From the NCBI GenBank assembly GCA_900545325.1, contig UQZE01000001.1, forward strand, positions 1 to 50,839: a stretch of 50,839 nt of DNA, read 5' to 3'. Made by a program: the position numbers and the translations under genes. This stretch comes from an uncultured Eubacteriales bacterium (GTDB lineage: Bacteria > Bacillota > Clostridia > Christensenellales > Borkfalkiaceae). The notes under the pieces were generated by a model, which did not search any database, was not told the origin of the DNA, and saw nothing but the letters and a program-made list of their open reading frames with translations. Shown here in pieces: positions 15,443 through 23,976 of this stretch. Position 1 is the stretch's first letter. Each line of letters opens with the position of its first letter.

Positions 15443-16120
15443 ATGAAAGAGCTTTTCGGAAAATACGGCATATCGCTCACAGACGCCCAGGCGGAAAAAT
15501 TCGCGAAGTTTTACGCGTTTTTGACCTCGGAAAACGAAAAATACAATTTAACCGCCATCACGACGGAGGAAGAGGTATACGAAAAACATTTTATAGACAG
15601 TCTTCTTTGTGTGGATAAGTTGTGCGGAAAAACGCTGCTCGACGTGGGCAGCGGCGGCGGCATGCCCGCCGTGCCGCTGGCGGTCGTGAAAGAGGATATT
15701 TCCTTTACGCTGCTCGAAGCGACGGGAAAGAAGTGTAATTTTTTGAAAAGCGCGGCCGCGCTTTTGGATCTTAAAAACGTAAAGGTGATAAACGGGCGGG
15801 CGGAAGAGCTGGCGAAAGGGGAGATGCGGGAAAGTTTCGATATCGTTACGGCGCGGGGCGTGGCCCGCATGAACACGCTTGCGGAATACTGCCTGCCGTT
15901 CGTAAAAAAAGGAGGCGTATTCGTGGCGTTCAAGGCGGACGCGGAAGAAGAGGTGAAAGAGGCGGCGTCCGCGCTGAAAATACTCGGCGGCGAAGTGGAG
16001 TATACGGTGAAAAAACAGCTCGGGGAGGCGAAACGAGAAATGATATTCGTCCGCAAAACGGGCGCAACGCCGCCGAAATATCCGCGCGGCAACGGTAAGG
16101 AGAGAAAATGCCCGCTGTAA
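15443..16120 (+). CDS. rsmG: 16S rRNA (guanine-N7) methyltransferase G
   Basis: The 225-residue SAM-dependent enzyme methylates G527 of 16S rRNA. Family signatures are NLTAITTEEEVYEKHFIDSL (about 35-54), the SAM motif LLDVGSGGGMPAVPLA (about 64-79), and ARGVARMNTLAEYCLP (about 134-150). ATG 15443 is favoured over upstream in-frame codons because it follows a promoter whose start site coincides with it. The gene overlaps the SLOG gene by 13 bases. rsmG beside the origin is a common bacterial arrangement. Confidence 0.95.
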   Translation: MKELFGKYGISLTDAQAEKFAKFYAFLTSENEKYNLTAITTEEEVYEKHFIDSLLCVDKLCGKTLLDVGSGGGMPAVPLAVVKEDISFTLLEATGKKCNFLKSAAALLDLKNVKVINGRAEELAKGEMRESFDIVTARGVARMNTLAEYCLPFVKKGGVFVAFKADAEEEVKEAASALKILGGEVEYTVKKQLGEAKREMIFVRKTGATPPKYPRGNGKERKCPL

Positions 16121-16563
16121 AGGCCGTCGCGGTAACGGGGCACAGGGATATGTCCCGCGGCATAGACGATAAAAAACTGCAGGATATCCTCGTTTCCCTG
16201 ATAGAGAGGGGATACAGGACTTTTTATCTCGGTCTGGCGCTCGGTTTCGACACCTATTGTTTTCGCACGCTGTTTTTATTGAAGAAAAAGTATAAACTGA
16301 AACTGATCGGCTGTGCGCCTTATGAAAATCAAAGCGAAAAATGGAGCGCGCGCGATAAAGAGATATACCGTTATATGTGCTCGCTTTGCGACGAGCGCGT
16401 TGCCGTGAGCGAAAATTATTATCCGGGCTGTATGATGAAGAGAAACGCCTATATGGTGGACAGATCGGAGGTCGTGCTCGCCTATCTCAACAAGAGCGCG
16501 GGCGGCACCTATAATACGGTGAAATACGCCGTATCGCAGGGAAAGAAAATCATATATATATGA
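16108..16563 (+). CDS. SLOG-family protein (DUF1273/YpsA-like)
   Basis: The 151-residue protein resembles the YpsA/DUF1273 branch of the SLOG superfamily (Rossmann fold, related to lysine decarboxylase-like LOG proteins and DprA). Visible motifs are AVTGHRD (about 7-13), FYLGLALGFDTYC (about 38-50), RNAYMVDRSEVVLAYLN (about 112-128) and GGTYNTVKYA (about 131-140). The fold is expected to bind a nucleotide or sugar-nucleotide; the cellular role is unknown, though B. subtilis YpsA affects cell division. It overlaps rsmG by 13 bases and is probably co-transcribed. Confidence 0.85.
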   Translation: MPAVKAVAVTGHRDMSRGIDDKKLQDILVSLIERGYRTFYLGLALGFDTYCFRTLFLLKKKYKLKLIGCAPYENQSEKWSARDKEIYRYMCSLCDERVAVSENYYPGCMMKRNAYMVDRSEVVLAYLNKSAGGTYNTVKYAVSQGKKIIYI

Positions 16564-16597
16564 AAACGCCCCCGCAGCCGCGGAGGCGTTTTTTACT
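16562..16597 (+). terminator. Terminator after the SLOG gene
   Basis: AAAACGCC and AGGCGTTTTT pair around a GC-rich inner hairpin (CCCGCAGCCGCGG), followed by a T run. Bases 16598-16650 hold no recognised feature. Confidence 0.8.
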
Positions 16598-16650
16598 GTT
16601 TAGACGGGGTTGACGGGCCGCGGCAGCGCACGGCGGATATTTATCCCGAT

Positions 16651-18123
16651 TTACTGCGGCTGACTTTCGTAAATCGTCTTCGCTTTCCGTACAAGGGTTA
16701 CGAATTCCTGTTTGAAGTAATCGTTATTTATATACGTCCCTATCGTTTCCAGCCTTTCGAGCACGTTTTCGAAACTCGCCGCGCCCTTATAATCGGAATT
16801 TCTGAGCAGAAGAGCGTATTCCGCCACACAGGAAATAAAGGTCGTCTGTGCGTCGGGATTGGGATCGTTGTTTACGAAATTTTTTACGGATCTGTCCTTT
16901 TCTCCGTCGGAAACGTCTTTGTAGCGGATTTCAAGATCGGCAAGCCGTGCGTTATGCTGCGCGTTTTCGCTCAGCTGAATTTCATATACTATGGTTACCG
17001 TCAGGTTGGAACCGATTTCGCCCGCGTCCTTTTCCGGGTTATTGAAATCGTCCTCTGAAATAAGTTTCGTATCGTAGCCGATCAGACGGTATTTTTCCAC
17101 GTTTTCCGTGAACGTAACGCCAGCTTTCGCGTCTTTCGCCACGGCGACGAGCATGCCCGCAATATCTTTGTCAAAGAGTTTTTCCGCCTCTTCGGCGCTG
17201 TCTATATAAGCGTAGTTGCCGTTTCCGTTGCGTGCCAGGCTTTCCAGATTATCGTCCCGCATATTGCCCATGCCGTAGCCGAGCACGGTGAGGTAAACGC
17301 CGCGTTGCGCTTTGTCCTGTATGAATTCTTTTAAGGGCGTGCCGTCCGAAATGCCGACGTTGAAGTCGCCGTCGCTCATCATGATCACGCGGTTGTTGCC
17401 GCCTGCGATAAAGTGATCCGCGGCCTGCGCGTAAGCGAGTTCCAAACCGCCGCTGCCGTTGGTGGAGCCGCGCGCCGTAAGCTTATTTATTTTGGATATG
17501 ATCTTTTTCTTGTTTTTCTCACTCGCGGGCGTGGAATCGAGCACGACCTCGGTGCCGCTCGCATACGTTACGATAGACACTCTGTCTTTTTCGCCGAGAT
17601 TGTTTACCAGCGTTTTCAGCGTGGTTTTTACAAGGCCGAGTCGGTCATAGCCGTCCATGGAACCGGATACGTCTATCAGAAACACGTAATTGCTGGCCGC
17701 CGCGTCCACGCTCACTTCCTCTGTCTTCACGCCGACGGTGATCAGTTTATGATCTTCGTTCCACGGGCAGTCGGAAAGATAGGTATAAACGGCGATGTCG
17801 TCGCCCGCCGCAGGCGCGGCAAAATCGTAATCGAAATAGTTGATGTATTCTTCCGCGCGCACGGAATCGGCGTTTACGGGATAGCCGTTATTGATCGTGC
17901 GGCGCATCAGCGTGTAGTTGGCGGTGTTTCTGTCGAGCGTAAAATAGGAAGAGGGATTGTCCGCCACGTTCTTGAAGGGCTGTTCGTAAACGGAATCGTA
18001 GCGGTAGTCGTGGCCGTAATCTTCGCCTATGTCCGGGTAGTAGTTTCCGCCCTTGCCCGCACAACCTGTGAACACCAACACGCTCGCCGCGGCGAGAGCT
18101 GCATAACGAATCAATTTTTTCAT
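16651..18123 (-). CDS. YfbK-like VWA-domain lipoprotein
   Basis: The 490-residue protein starts with a lipoprotein signal peptide (LVFTGC, Cys about residue 21). Next come the N-terminal vWF_A-associated region (about 60-135, TLMRRTINNGYPVNADSVRA) and a von Willebrand A domain (about 145-330) with an intact MIDAS metal site: DVSGSMD, a Thr in GSTNG and an Asp in MSDGDF. The C-terminal DUF3520-like region contains RYKDVSDGEKD. YfbK proteins are widespread but their function is unknown. The ribosome site AAGGAG stands 8-10 bases before the ATG. It follows the sigma/anti-sigma pair after 79 bases. Confidence 0.85.
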   Translation of the reverse strand: MKKLIRYAALAAASVLVFTGCAGKGGNYYPDIGEDYGHDYRYDSVYEQPFKNVADNPSSYFTLDRNTANYTLMRRTINNGYPVNADSVRAEEYINYFDYDFAAPAAGDDIAVYTYLSDCPWNEDHKLITVGVKTEEVSVDAAASNYVFLIDVSGSMDGYDRLGLVKTTLKTLVNNLGEKDRVSIVTYASGTEVVLDSTPASEKNKKKIISKINKLTARGSTNGSGGLELAYAQAADHFIAGGNNRVIMMSDGDFNVGISDGTPLKEFIQDKAQRGVYLTVLGYGMGNMRDDNLESLARNGNGNYAYIDSAEEAEKLFDKDIAGMLVAVAKDAKAGVTFTENVEKYRLIGYDTKLISEDDFNNPEKDAGEIGSNLTVTIVYEIQLSENAQHNARLADLEIRYKDVSDGEKDRSVKNFVNNDPNPDAQTTFISCVAEYALLLRNSDYKGAASFENVLERLETIGTYINNDYFKQEFVTLVRKAKTIYESQPQ

Positions 18124-18139
18124 AATTTTTTTCTCCTTA

Positions 18140-18172
18140 TCAAAGATTTCGCTATTACAACGAAATCCGAAA
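18140..18172 (-). promoter_or_regulatory. Hairpin between the anti-sigma and VWA genes
   Basis: On the minus strand GGATTTCG and CGAAATC pair over a short loop just before the VWA ribosome site. The weak following T run suggests transcript processing or partial termination, and not a strong stop. Confidence 0.35.
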
Positions 18173-18202
18173 GGCGTTTGTCCCGCAAAAACGGAAAAAT
18201 TT

Positions 18203-18880
18203 TTATAAAAGTTTGGAAATATATTTATCCAGGCTCTTGGCGAACGGGGAAGTAACGTCGATAAAGTACCTTAATGCGTTTTTTTCGGCGTAGCCGGAGG
18301 ATACCCATTCGGCGTCGATATATTCCGTTTTATATTTCACTTCCAGCCCCGCGACGGTCTTTTCGTCTTCGAGGCCGTAATATTTTTTGAAGCCGTCATA
18401 GGTTTCTTTTCCGCTGAATTCCACGTAAATTTCCAGATCTTCCATGCCGTAGCCGTTTATCACTTTGGCGGCTACTTCCACATAGCGCAGCCGGCCGCTT
18501 TCTTTGTCGAAATAAGCGGTGTAGGAGGCCGTGGCGTTGGGGGAATATTCGAAATACTCAAAATCGCGGAACACGTTTTCGTCGAGTTCCCGCAGTTGGG
18601 AATACGTCATATACTCTCCGCGCACGCTGTCCGCGCCGTAGTAAACGGGTTTTTTGGAAATGCCGCCGAAAACGCCGCTCGCCGCGAGAACGGCCACGGC
18701 CAAAATAAGAACGCACGCAAAAGAAGAAACGAGCCGCAAGGTAAATTTGGCCCTTTTCTTTCTGCGCGTTCTCTCCGCGAACGCCGCTCTGGCGGGCAGA
18801 AGAACCTGGCGGCCGACGTTTACGCCGTCAAAGTAATTCTGCATCAAGTTTTCGAGCTGCATGTCTTTCTTCATCATCAT
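18203..18880 (-). CDS. Candidate anti-sigma factor, single-pass membrane protein
   Basis: The 225-residue protein has a charged cytoplasmic N-terminus (about 1-46, rich in Arg/Lys), one membrane helix (LVSSFACVLILAVAVLAASG, about 50-69) and an extracytoplasmic domain of about 155 residues with many Tyr and acidic residues. I recognise no family in the outer domain. Position immediately after a sigma factor gene, overlapping its stop codon (TAATG), together with the one-helix topology, makes an anti-sigma role likely; no zinc-binding HxxxCxxC motif is seen. Three consecutive ATG codons leave the exact start open by two residues. Confidence 0.6.
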   Translation of the reverse strand: MMMKKDMQLENLMQNYFDGVNVGRQVLLPARAAFAERTRRKKRAKFTLRLVSSFACVLILAVAVLAASGVFGGISKKPVYYGADSVRGEYMTYSQLRELDENVFRDFEYFEYSPNATASYTAYFDKESGRLRYVEVAAKVINGYGMEDLEIYVEFSGKETYDGFKKYYGLEDEKTVAGLEVKYKTEYIDAEWVSSGYAEKNALRYFIDVTSPFAKSLDKYISKLL

Positions 18881-19440
18881 TACAACGTTTCTATACGCCC
18901 TTTTGTCCCCGAAAGCAGAAAAATTTTCAGCTTTTTTTCCGCCTCGTCCAGATCGCGCTGCACCTGCGACTTGCTCGAACCCGTTTTGCCCGCGATTTCG
19001 CGGATGGTCAGATCGAGATAATATCTGTAATATATGAGCTCTTTTTCCCTTATCGGAAGTTGCTTTATCGCCTCTTCCAGCGTGATCGCGGTAACTTTTT
19101 TATCCTCGTCGTACGCGTCGTAGGAAGTGATGGAAAAGCAATCGTCGATATTGATTTCGGCGTGCCTGCCTTTCTTTCTCAAAAGGTCGAGGGCGGCGTT
19201 CTGCGTTATTTTCATAACGAACCCGTATCCGTTGCCGCCTTTGAATTTATCTGCGTTTTCCACTACCTTGACGAAGGCGTTCTGCACCGCGTCTTCGGCG
19301 TCCGTGCGGTTTTTTAAAATACCGAGGGCGAGCGCGAACATTCTCGACGAACACAAACGGTAAATTTCGTCGAGAGCGCTTTCTTTCCCCATTTTTAGAT
19401 ATAAAAGATAGGTCGCTATCAAAGCGGAAAGTTCGCTCAT
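18880..19440 (-). CDS. ECF-type RNA polymerase sigma factor
   Basis: The 186-residue protein carries sigma region 2 (about 20-90: LDEIYRLCSSRMFALALGIL, then NRTDAEDAVQNAFVKVVENA, the DAEDxxQ signature) and region 4 (about 125-180: LPIREKELIYYRYYLDLTIREIAG and SSKSQVQRDLDEAEKKL). It should direct RNA polymerase to its own promoter set and is probably held by the downstream membrane protein. Its upstream promoter is a sigma-A type with two DnaA boxes touching the -35 side. Confidence 0.92.
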   Translation of the reverse strand: MSELSALIATYLLYLKMGKESALDEIYRLCSSRMFALALGILKNRTDAEDAVQNAFVKVVENADKFKGGNGYGFVMKITQNAALDLLRKKGRHAEINIDDCFSITSYDAYDEDKKVTAITLEEAIKQLPIREKELIYYRYYLDLTIREIAGKTGSSKSQVQRDLDEAEKKLKIFLLSGTKGRIETL

Positions 19441-19469
19441 TTTTTCTCTCCCTGAATATCCTATTATAT

Positions 19470-19498
19470 ATTGTAAAGCATTTTTCCCGTTTGGTCAA
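19470..19498 (-). promoter_or_regulatory. Promoter of the sigma factor operon
   Basis: On the minus strand TTGACC (19498-19493), 17 bases, TACAAT (19475-19470), 30 bases before the ATG. Confidence 0.75.
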
Positions 19499-19501
19499 TA
19501 G

Positions 19502-19521
19502 TTATCCACAATTTATCCACA
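19502..19521. promoter_or_regulatory. Two perfect DnaA boxes upstream of the sigma operon
   Basis: TTATCCACA occurs at 19502-19510 and again at 19513-19521, two bases apart and in the same orientation. The nearer box ends 3 bases from the -35 element, a position suited to control by DnaA. Confidence 0.7.
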
Positions 19522-19537
19522 ATAAATATAATAAAAA

Positions 19538-19566
19538 AAACCGCCTGTAAAGGCGGTTTTTAATCG
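19538..19566. terminator. Terminator of the small membrane protein gene
   Basis: AAAACCGCC and GGCGGTTTT form a hairpin with T tracts on both sides, located after the minus-strand gene 19572-19958 and before the DnaA boxes. Confidence 0.85.
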
Positions 19567-19571
19567 TTAAA

Positions 19572-19958
19572 TCAAACGTTTTCCTTTTTGAAAGCCGCGA
19601 AAAAGTAAAGCCCGCTCATAATAAGCGGCACGATCAGCGTAGACCAAAACTGCGGAGAAATGCCTTTGAAATTGTCCGTAATCAAAAGAACGGCCGTTAT
19701 GCCGCCGATAATAACGAAAACGATAAGCGAAAATACCGCGCCCGACAGCAGAGGTATTTTGCTGCGATGCTTATTGTGAATAAGATACACGGAAAGAAAA
19801 AACAGCGGAATCTGCAATACGGCTAAAAAAATCCAAATGCCTAAATCGCTGCCGTTCATATAATAAGTCCTTCCGTACAAAAAAAAGACATAACCGAACG
19901 TGGCCAAAAACAAAACGAACGCCAAAACGGCATTGACGATGCAGATTAATCTTTTCAT
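19572..19958 (-). CDS. Small four-helix membrane protein, unknown function
   Basis: The 128-residue protein is almost entirely hydrophobic, with four predicted membrane helices at about 5-27, 40-60, 70-93 and 104-122 and short charged loops (HNKHRSK). I recognise no family. It has its own strong promoter (TTGACA 20020-20015, 18 bases, TATAAT 19996-19991 on the minus strand), a GAGGGGG ribosome site and its own terminator, so it is probably a single-gene unit. Confidence 0.7.
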   Translation of the reverse strand: MKRLICIVNAVLAFVLFLATFGYVFFLYGRTYYMNGSDLGIWIFLAVLQIPLFFLSVYLIHNKHRSKIPLLSGAVFSLIVFVIIGGITAVLLITDNFKGISPQFWSTLIVPLIMSGLYFFAAFKKENV

Positions 19959-19990
19959 AAATTTTCCCCCTCATACAAATCTTTTTCTTC

Positions 19991-20020
19991 ATTATATAAC
20001 GTATTGAAAGGGAATGTCAA
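19991..20020 (-). promoter_or_regulatory. Promoter of the small membrane protein gene
   Basis: Minus strand TTGACA (20020-20015), 18 bases, TATAAT (19996-19991). Confidence 0.7.
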
Positions 20021-20025
20021 GCATA

Positions 20026-20056
20026 AAAAAATCCCCCGCGGATTACCGCGGGGGCG
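20026..20056 (-). terminator. PFOR terminator
   Basis: On the minus strand GCCCCCGCGG and CCGCGGGGGA pair over TAAT and lead into TTTTTTTA. Confidence 0.9.
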
Positions 20057-20069
20057 CTTTCGCTTTTTT

Positions 20070-23000
20070 TTATTCTTTGTTCGCGAGTTTCTTGTAGTTT
20101 TCCAAACGTTCCCTGCTGTCCGCCTCGGTCTTTTTGAAGAGTTCCGCGGCGAGAGCGGGCTGCGCCTTCATCAGAGCGGCGTAACGCGTTTCGCCCGTGA
20201 TGAACGCCTGATAATCTCCCGTCGGCTCCTTGCTGTCGAGCGAGAACGGATTCTTGCCTTCGAGCGCGAGTTCGGGGTTGTATCTGTAAAGCTGCCAGTA
20301 ACCGCAATCCACCGCTTTCTTTTCTTCTTCCTGCGACTTCGTCATGTTGATGCCGTGGTTGATGCAGGGCGCGTAAGCGATGATGAGGGAAGGCCCGTCG
20401 TATTTTTCCGCCTCGACGAGCGCTTTGAGCAGCTGGTTCTTGTCCGAACCCATAGCGACCTGCGCCACGTATACGTAGCCGTAGCTCATCGCCATCATGC
20501 CGAGATCCTTTTTCTTTACTCTCTTGCCCGCCGCGGCGAATTTCGCGATAGAACCCGTCGGGGTGGACTTGCTCGCCTGGCCGCCCGTGTTGGAATAAAC
20601 TTCGGTGTCGAGCACCAGAATATTGACGTCCTCTCCCTGCGCGATCACGTGGTCGAGACCGCCGTAGCCGATGTCGTAAGCCCAGCCGTCGCCGCCGAAG
20701 ATCCACACGGATTTTTTCACAAAGCAATCCTTATCTTTGAGCAGGTCTTCGACCATGGCGTCCGCCTCGCAGCCGCAGCCCGCGCACTTGGAAAGCACTT
20801 CCACGAGCTTCGCGCTCGCCGCCTTGCTGCCCTCGGCGTCCTTTTTGTTGGCGATCCAGTTTTCGCCCGCCTCTTTGAGTTCCGTCCAGTCGGGACACTT
20901 TTCGATGAGGGCGTTTATCTTATCTTCCACCTTGGCGCGTCTCTGCGCGTAGGCGAGGTTCATGCCGTAGCCGAATTCCGCGTTGTCCTCGAACAGGCTG
21001 TTCGCCCATGCGGGACCGTGGCCGGCTTTGTTCTTGGTATAGGGGCAGGTCGGAGCCGAACCGCCGTAAATGGAGGAACAGCCCGTCGCGTTGGCGACGA
21101 CCATGCGGTCGCCGAACAGCTGGGTGATGACCTTGACGTAAGGCGTTTCGCCGCAGCCGGCGCATGCGCCCGAGAATTCAAACAGCGGCTGGCAGAACTG
21201 CGAGCCCTTGACCGTTTCTTTCTTGAATTTGGAAAGATCGACTTCGGGCAACTGTTTGCTGTAATTGTAGTTGACGTTTTCCTCTTCGACGAGCGAAACG
21301 AAGGGCACCATTTCGAGCGCCTTTTCCTTGGAAGGACAGATGTTCGCGCAGACGCCGCAGCCCATACAGTCGAGCGGGGATACCTGCATTCTGAACTCGT
21401 AGCCGGGCAGCCCGGTCATCGCTTTCACGCTGTAAGAAGCGGGCTTGTCCGCCCCGACGGCGTTGACCGCCGGTCTGATCGCGGCGTGCGGGCATACGAA
21501 CGAGCACTGGTTGCATTGTATGCACTTATCCGCGTACCATTTGGGGATTTTAACCGCCACGCCGCGTTTTTCGTACTGCGTGGTGCCCGTGGGAACGGAG
21601 CCGTCCGCGTTGAACTGCGAAGAGGGGAGTTTGTCGCCTTCGAGCACGAGAATGGGGTGAACGGTGTTCTTATAGTAGTCGTCGCCGTGCACTTCCATCA
21701 TGGGAGCGCCGTCTTCGGCCGTCGCCCAGGAAGCGGGATAATCGATCTTCACCAGGTTGGCTTCCGCGGAATCGATCGCCGCGTAGTTCATCTGCACGAT
21801 GGCGTCGCCCTTTTTCGCAAAGGACTTATACGCCATCTTCTTCATGAAGTCGCGCGCGTCCGCATAGGGCATGATGTCCTCGTTGATGAGGAAGAACGCC
21901 GACTGCAGAATGGTGTTCGTCCTGCCGCCGAGGCCGAGTTTGCCCGCGATGGAGATAGCGTCTATCACATAAAGTTCCGCGTGCTTTTTGGCGAGCGCGT
22001 TCTTTACCTTTGCGGGCAGGTTTTTATCGAGTTCCTCTACCGTCGTCCACGCCGCGTTCAGAAGGAACTTGCCCCCTTCTTTCAGGTCGGAAACCATGTC
22101 GTAACGGGTAACGTACGAGGGATTGTGGCAGGCGATGAAGTCCGCCGCGTCAATGAGGTAGGAGGACTGAATGGGCGTCTTGCCGAATCTCAGGTGGGAA
22201 ACGGTTATGCCGCCGCTCTTTTTGGAATCGTAGAAGAAATAGCCCTGCGCGTACATATCGGTGTGATCGCCGATAATTTTGATCGAGTTTTTGTTCGCGC
22301 CGACCGTGCCGTCCGAGCCGAGGCCGTAGAACTTACAGCTGATCGTACCCGCGGGCGCGGCATTGTACTGCTCCGAAAAATCGAGCGAAGTGTTTGTGAT
22401 ATCGTCGTAAATACCGACCGTGAAGTGGTTTTTCGGTTCTTTCTGTTCGAGGTTCTTGTAGACCGCGTACACCATCGAGGGGTTGAACTCCTTGGAACCG
22501 AGGCCGTATCTGCCGCCCACGACCTTGATATTCGTCATGCCCTTTTCGAGCAGAGCGGAGCACACGTCGAGATAAAGCGGTTCGCCCAGCGAGCCGGGTT
22601 CCTTCGTCCTGTCGAGCACGGCGATCTTTTTCACCGACTTCGGAAGGGCCGCGACGAACGCGTCCACGGCGAACGGGCGGTACAGCCTTACTTTCAGAAC
22701 GCCGACCTTGTGGCCTTCCTTGTTCATCTTGTTGATGGTTTCTTCGATGGCCTCCGCGCCGCTGCCCATAATGACGGCGACGTTTTCCGCGTCGGGCGCG
22801 CCTACGTAGTCGAACAGGTGATATTTCCTGCCCGTGAGCGCAGCGACCTTGTCCATCATATCCTGCACGATGGCGGGGGTGGCTTCATAATATTTGTTGG
22901 CCGTTTCGCGGTTCTGGAAATAGATGTCCGCGTTCTGCGCCGTTCCCTTCTGGATGGGGTGTTCGGGGTTGAGCGCGCGGCTCCTGAAATCTTCGATGTC

Positions 23001-23591
23001 CTTCATGTCCACGAGCGATTTCATTTCGTCGTAGTCTATGGCGTCTATCTTGCTCACTTCGTGGCTCGTTCTGAACCCGTCGAAGAAATGCAGGAAAGGC
23101 ACTTTCGATTTAAGCGTGGAAAGGTGAGCGACGAGGGCGAGGTCCATGACTTCCTGCACGGAATTGCTGGCGAGCATCGCAAAACCCGTCTGGCGGCAGG
23201 CCATCACGTCGGAATGGTCGCCGAAAATATTGAGCGCGTGCGCGGCGAGAGCTCTCGCGCTGACGTGGAAGACCGTGGGGAGAAGTTCGCCCGAGATCTT
23301 GTACATGTTGGGGATCATCAGAAGAAGTCCCTGGCTCGCGGTGTATGTCGTCGTGAGCGCGCCCGCGCAGAGCGAACCGTGAACGGCGCCCGCCGCGCCC
23401 GCTTCGGACTGCATTTCCGCAAGGCGGAGTTTCTGCCCGAACATGTTGACTCTGCCTGCCGCCGACCATTCGTCCGCGACTTCCGCCATAGGCGAAGAAG
23501 GCGTGATCGGATAAATAGCCGCCACTTCGGAAAACGCGTAAGCTACGTGGCTCGCCGCGGTATTTCCGTCGATGGTCATTTTCTTGCTCAT
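20070..23591 (-). CDS. nifJ: Pyruvate:ferredoxin (flavodoxin) oxidoreductase
   Basis: The 1173-residue single-chain enzyme oxidises pyruvate to acetyl-CoA and CO2 and reduces ferredoxin, a central step of anaerobic fermentation. Domain order is complete: N-terminal pyrimidine-binding domain (AAYPITPSSPMAE type motif, about 25-35), transketolase-C-like domain, EKR segment, two 4Fe-4S motifs (CIQCNQCSFVCPHA and CMGCGVCANICPS, about 690-755), the proximal cluster Cys in FSGACAGCGETPYV, and the thiamine-diphosphate site GDGWAYDIGYGGLDH...NTGGQASK. ATG 23591 is chosen because GGAGG stands just upstream. Length is typical. Confidence 0.97.
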   Translation of the reverse strand: MSKKMTIDGNTAASHVAYAFSEVAAIYPITPSSPMAEVADEWSAAGRVNMFGQKLRLAEMQSEAGAAGAVHGSLCAGALTTTYTASQGLLLMIPNMYKISGELLPTVFHVSARALAAHALNIFGDHSDVMACRQTGFAMLASNSVQEVMDLALVAHLSTLKSKVPFLHFFDGFRTSHEVSKIDAIDYDEMKSLVDMKDIEDFRSRALNPEHPIQKGTAQNADIYFQNRETANKYYEATPAIVQDMMDKVAALTGRKYHLFDYVGAPDAENVAVIMGSGAEAIEETINKMNKEGHKVGVLKVRLYRPFAVDAFVAALPKSVKKIAVLDRTKEPGSLGEPLYLDVCSALLEKGMTNIKVVGGRYGLGSKEFNPSMVYAVYKNLEQKEPKNHFTVGIYDDITNTSLDFSEQYNAAPAGTISCKFYGLGSDGTVGANKNSIKIIGDHTDMYAQGYFFYDSKKSGGITVSHLRFGKTPIQSSYLIDAADFIACHNPSYVTRYDMVSDLKEGGKFLLNAAWTTVEELDKNLPAKVKNALAKKHAELYVIDAISIAGKLGLGGRTNTILQSAFFLINEDIMPYADARDFMKKMAYKSFAKKGDAIVQMNYAAIDSAEANLVKIDYPASWATAEDGAPMMEVHGDDYYKNTVHPILVLEGDKLPSSQFNADGSVPTGTTQYEKRGVAVKIPKWYADKCIQCNQCSFVCPHAAIRPAVNAVGADKPASYSVKAMTGLPGYEFRMQVSPLDCMGCGVCANICPSKEKALEMVPFVSLVEEENVNYNYSKQLPEVDLSKFKKETVKGSQFCQPLFEFSGACAGCGETPYVKVITQLFGDRMVVANATGCSSIYGGSAPTCPYTKNKAGHGPAWANSLFEDNAEFGYGMNLAYAQRRAKVEDKINALIEKCPDWTELKEAGENWIANKKDAEGSKAASAKLVEVLSKCAGCGCEADAMVEDLLKDKDCFVKKSVWIFGGDGWAYDIGYGGLDHVIAQGEDVNILVLDTEVYSNTGGQASKSTPTGSIAKFAAAGKRVKKKDLGMMAMSYGYVYVAQVAMGSDKNQLLKALVEAEKYDGPSLIIAYAPCINHGINMTKSQEEEKKAVDCGYWQLYRYNPELALEGKNPFSLDSKEPTGDYQAFITGETRYAALMKAQPALAAELFKKTEADSRERLENYKKLANKE

Positions 23592-23653
23592 AATATAGCC
23601 TCCAAAAAATAAATTTGTAACTTTAACCCTGTATAACGTGTAAAAGCACATAT

Positions 23654-23682
23654 ATTATATATTTAAAAGCAAAAATAGTCAA
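23654..23682 (-). promoter_or_regulatory. PFOR promoter
   Basis: TTGACT, 17 bases, TATAAT on the minus strand, about 60 bases before the ATG. Confidence 0.8.
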
Positions 23683-23947
23683 TAGAAATCAAAAATTTGC
23701 GTAAAAATTATTCTCTGCTTACGGCGGGGCGCGCGTCAATCCTCCTTCCGTCCGTCCTCCCGCACGCGGGAGGCGAAAAAGGAAACCGCCCGAAGGAAAG
23801 CAACCGAACGGCGCCGCCGTAAGGGGAGCGGCCTTGACCTCGCCCCTTTCCCCGTCCGCGCCGCCCGACGCGCGGACGGGAAACACCCTCGGTCGGCGCC
23901 GCCGTGCCGCCGCGGGGCGCTTTTTTTCCCCATGCGCAAAAAAATAA

Positions 23948-23976
23948 TTGTGTATTTCGCGGGGATATGGTAAAAT
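23948..23976 (+). promoter_or_regulatory. ecfA1 promoter, start site at the ATG
   Basis: TTGTGT (23948-23953), 17 bases, TATGG-TAAAAT (-10 at 23971-23976). Seven bases to ATG 23984; no ribosome site, so a leaderless mRNA is predicted. Confidence 0.55.

Noticed and set aside
20004..23612. A 1202-codon open frame on the plus strand opposite PFOR
   Set aside because: It mirrors PFOR exactly, is rich in Arg, Val and His and has no domain; it arises from GC-rich codon bias on the antisense strand. The same applies to long frames opposite the lipoprotein gene (28830-30578), pckG (44282-46297) and ypeB (37459-39003).
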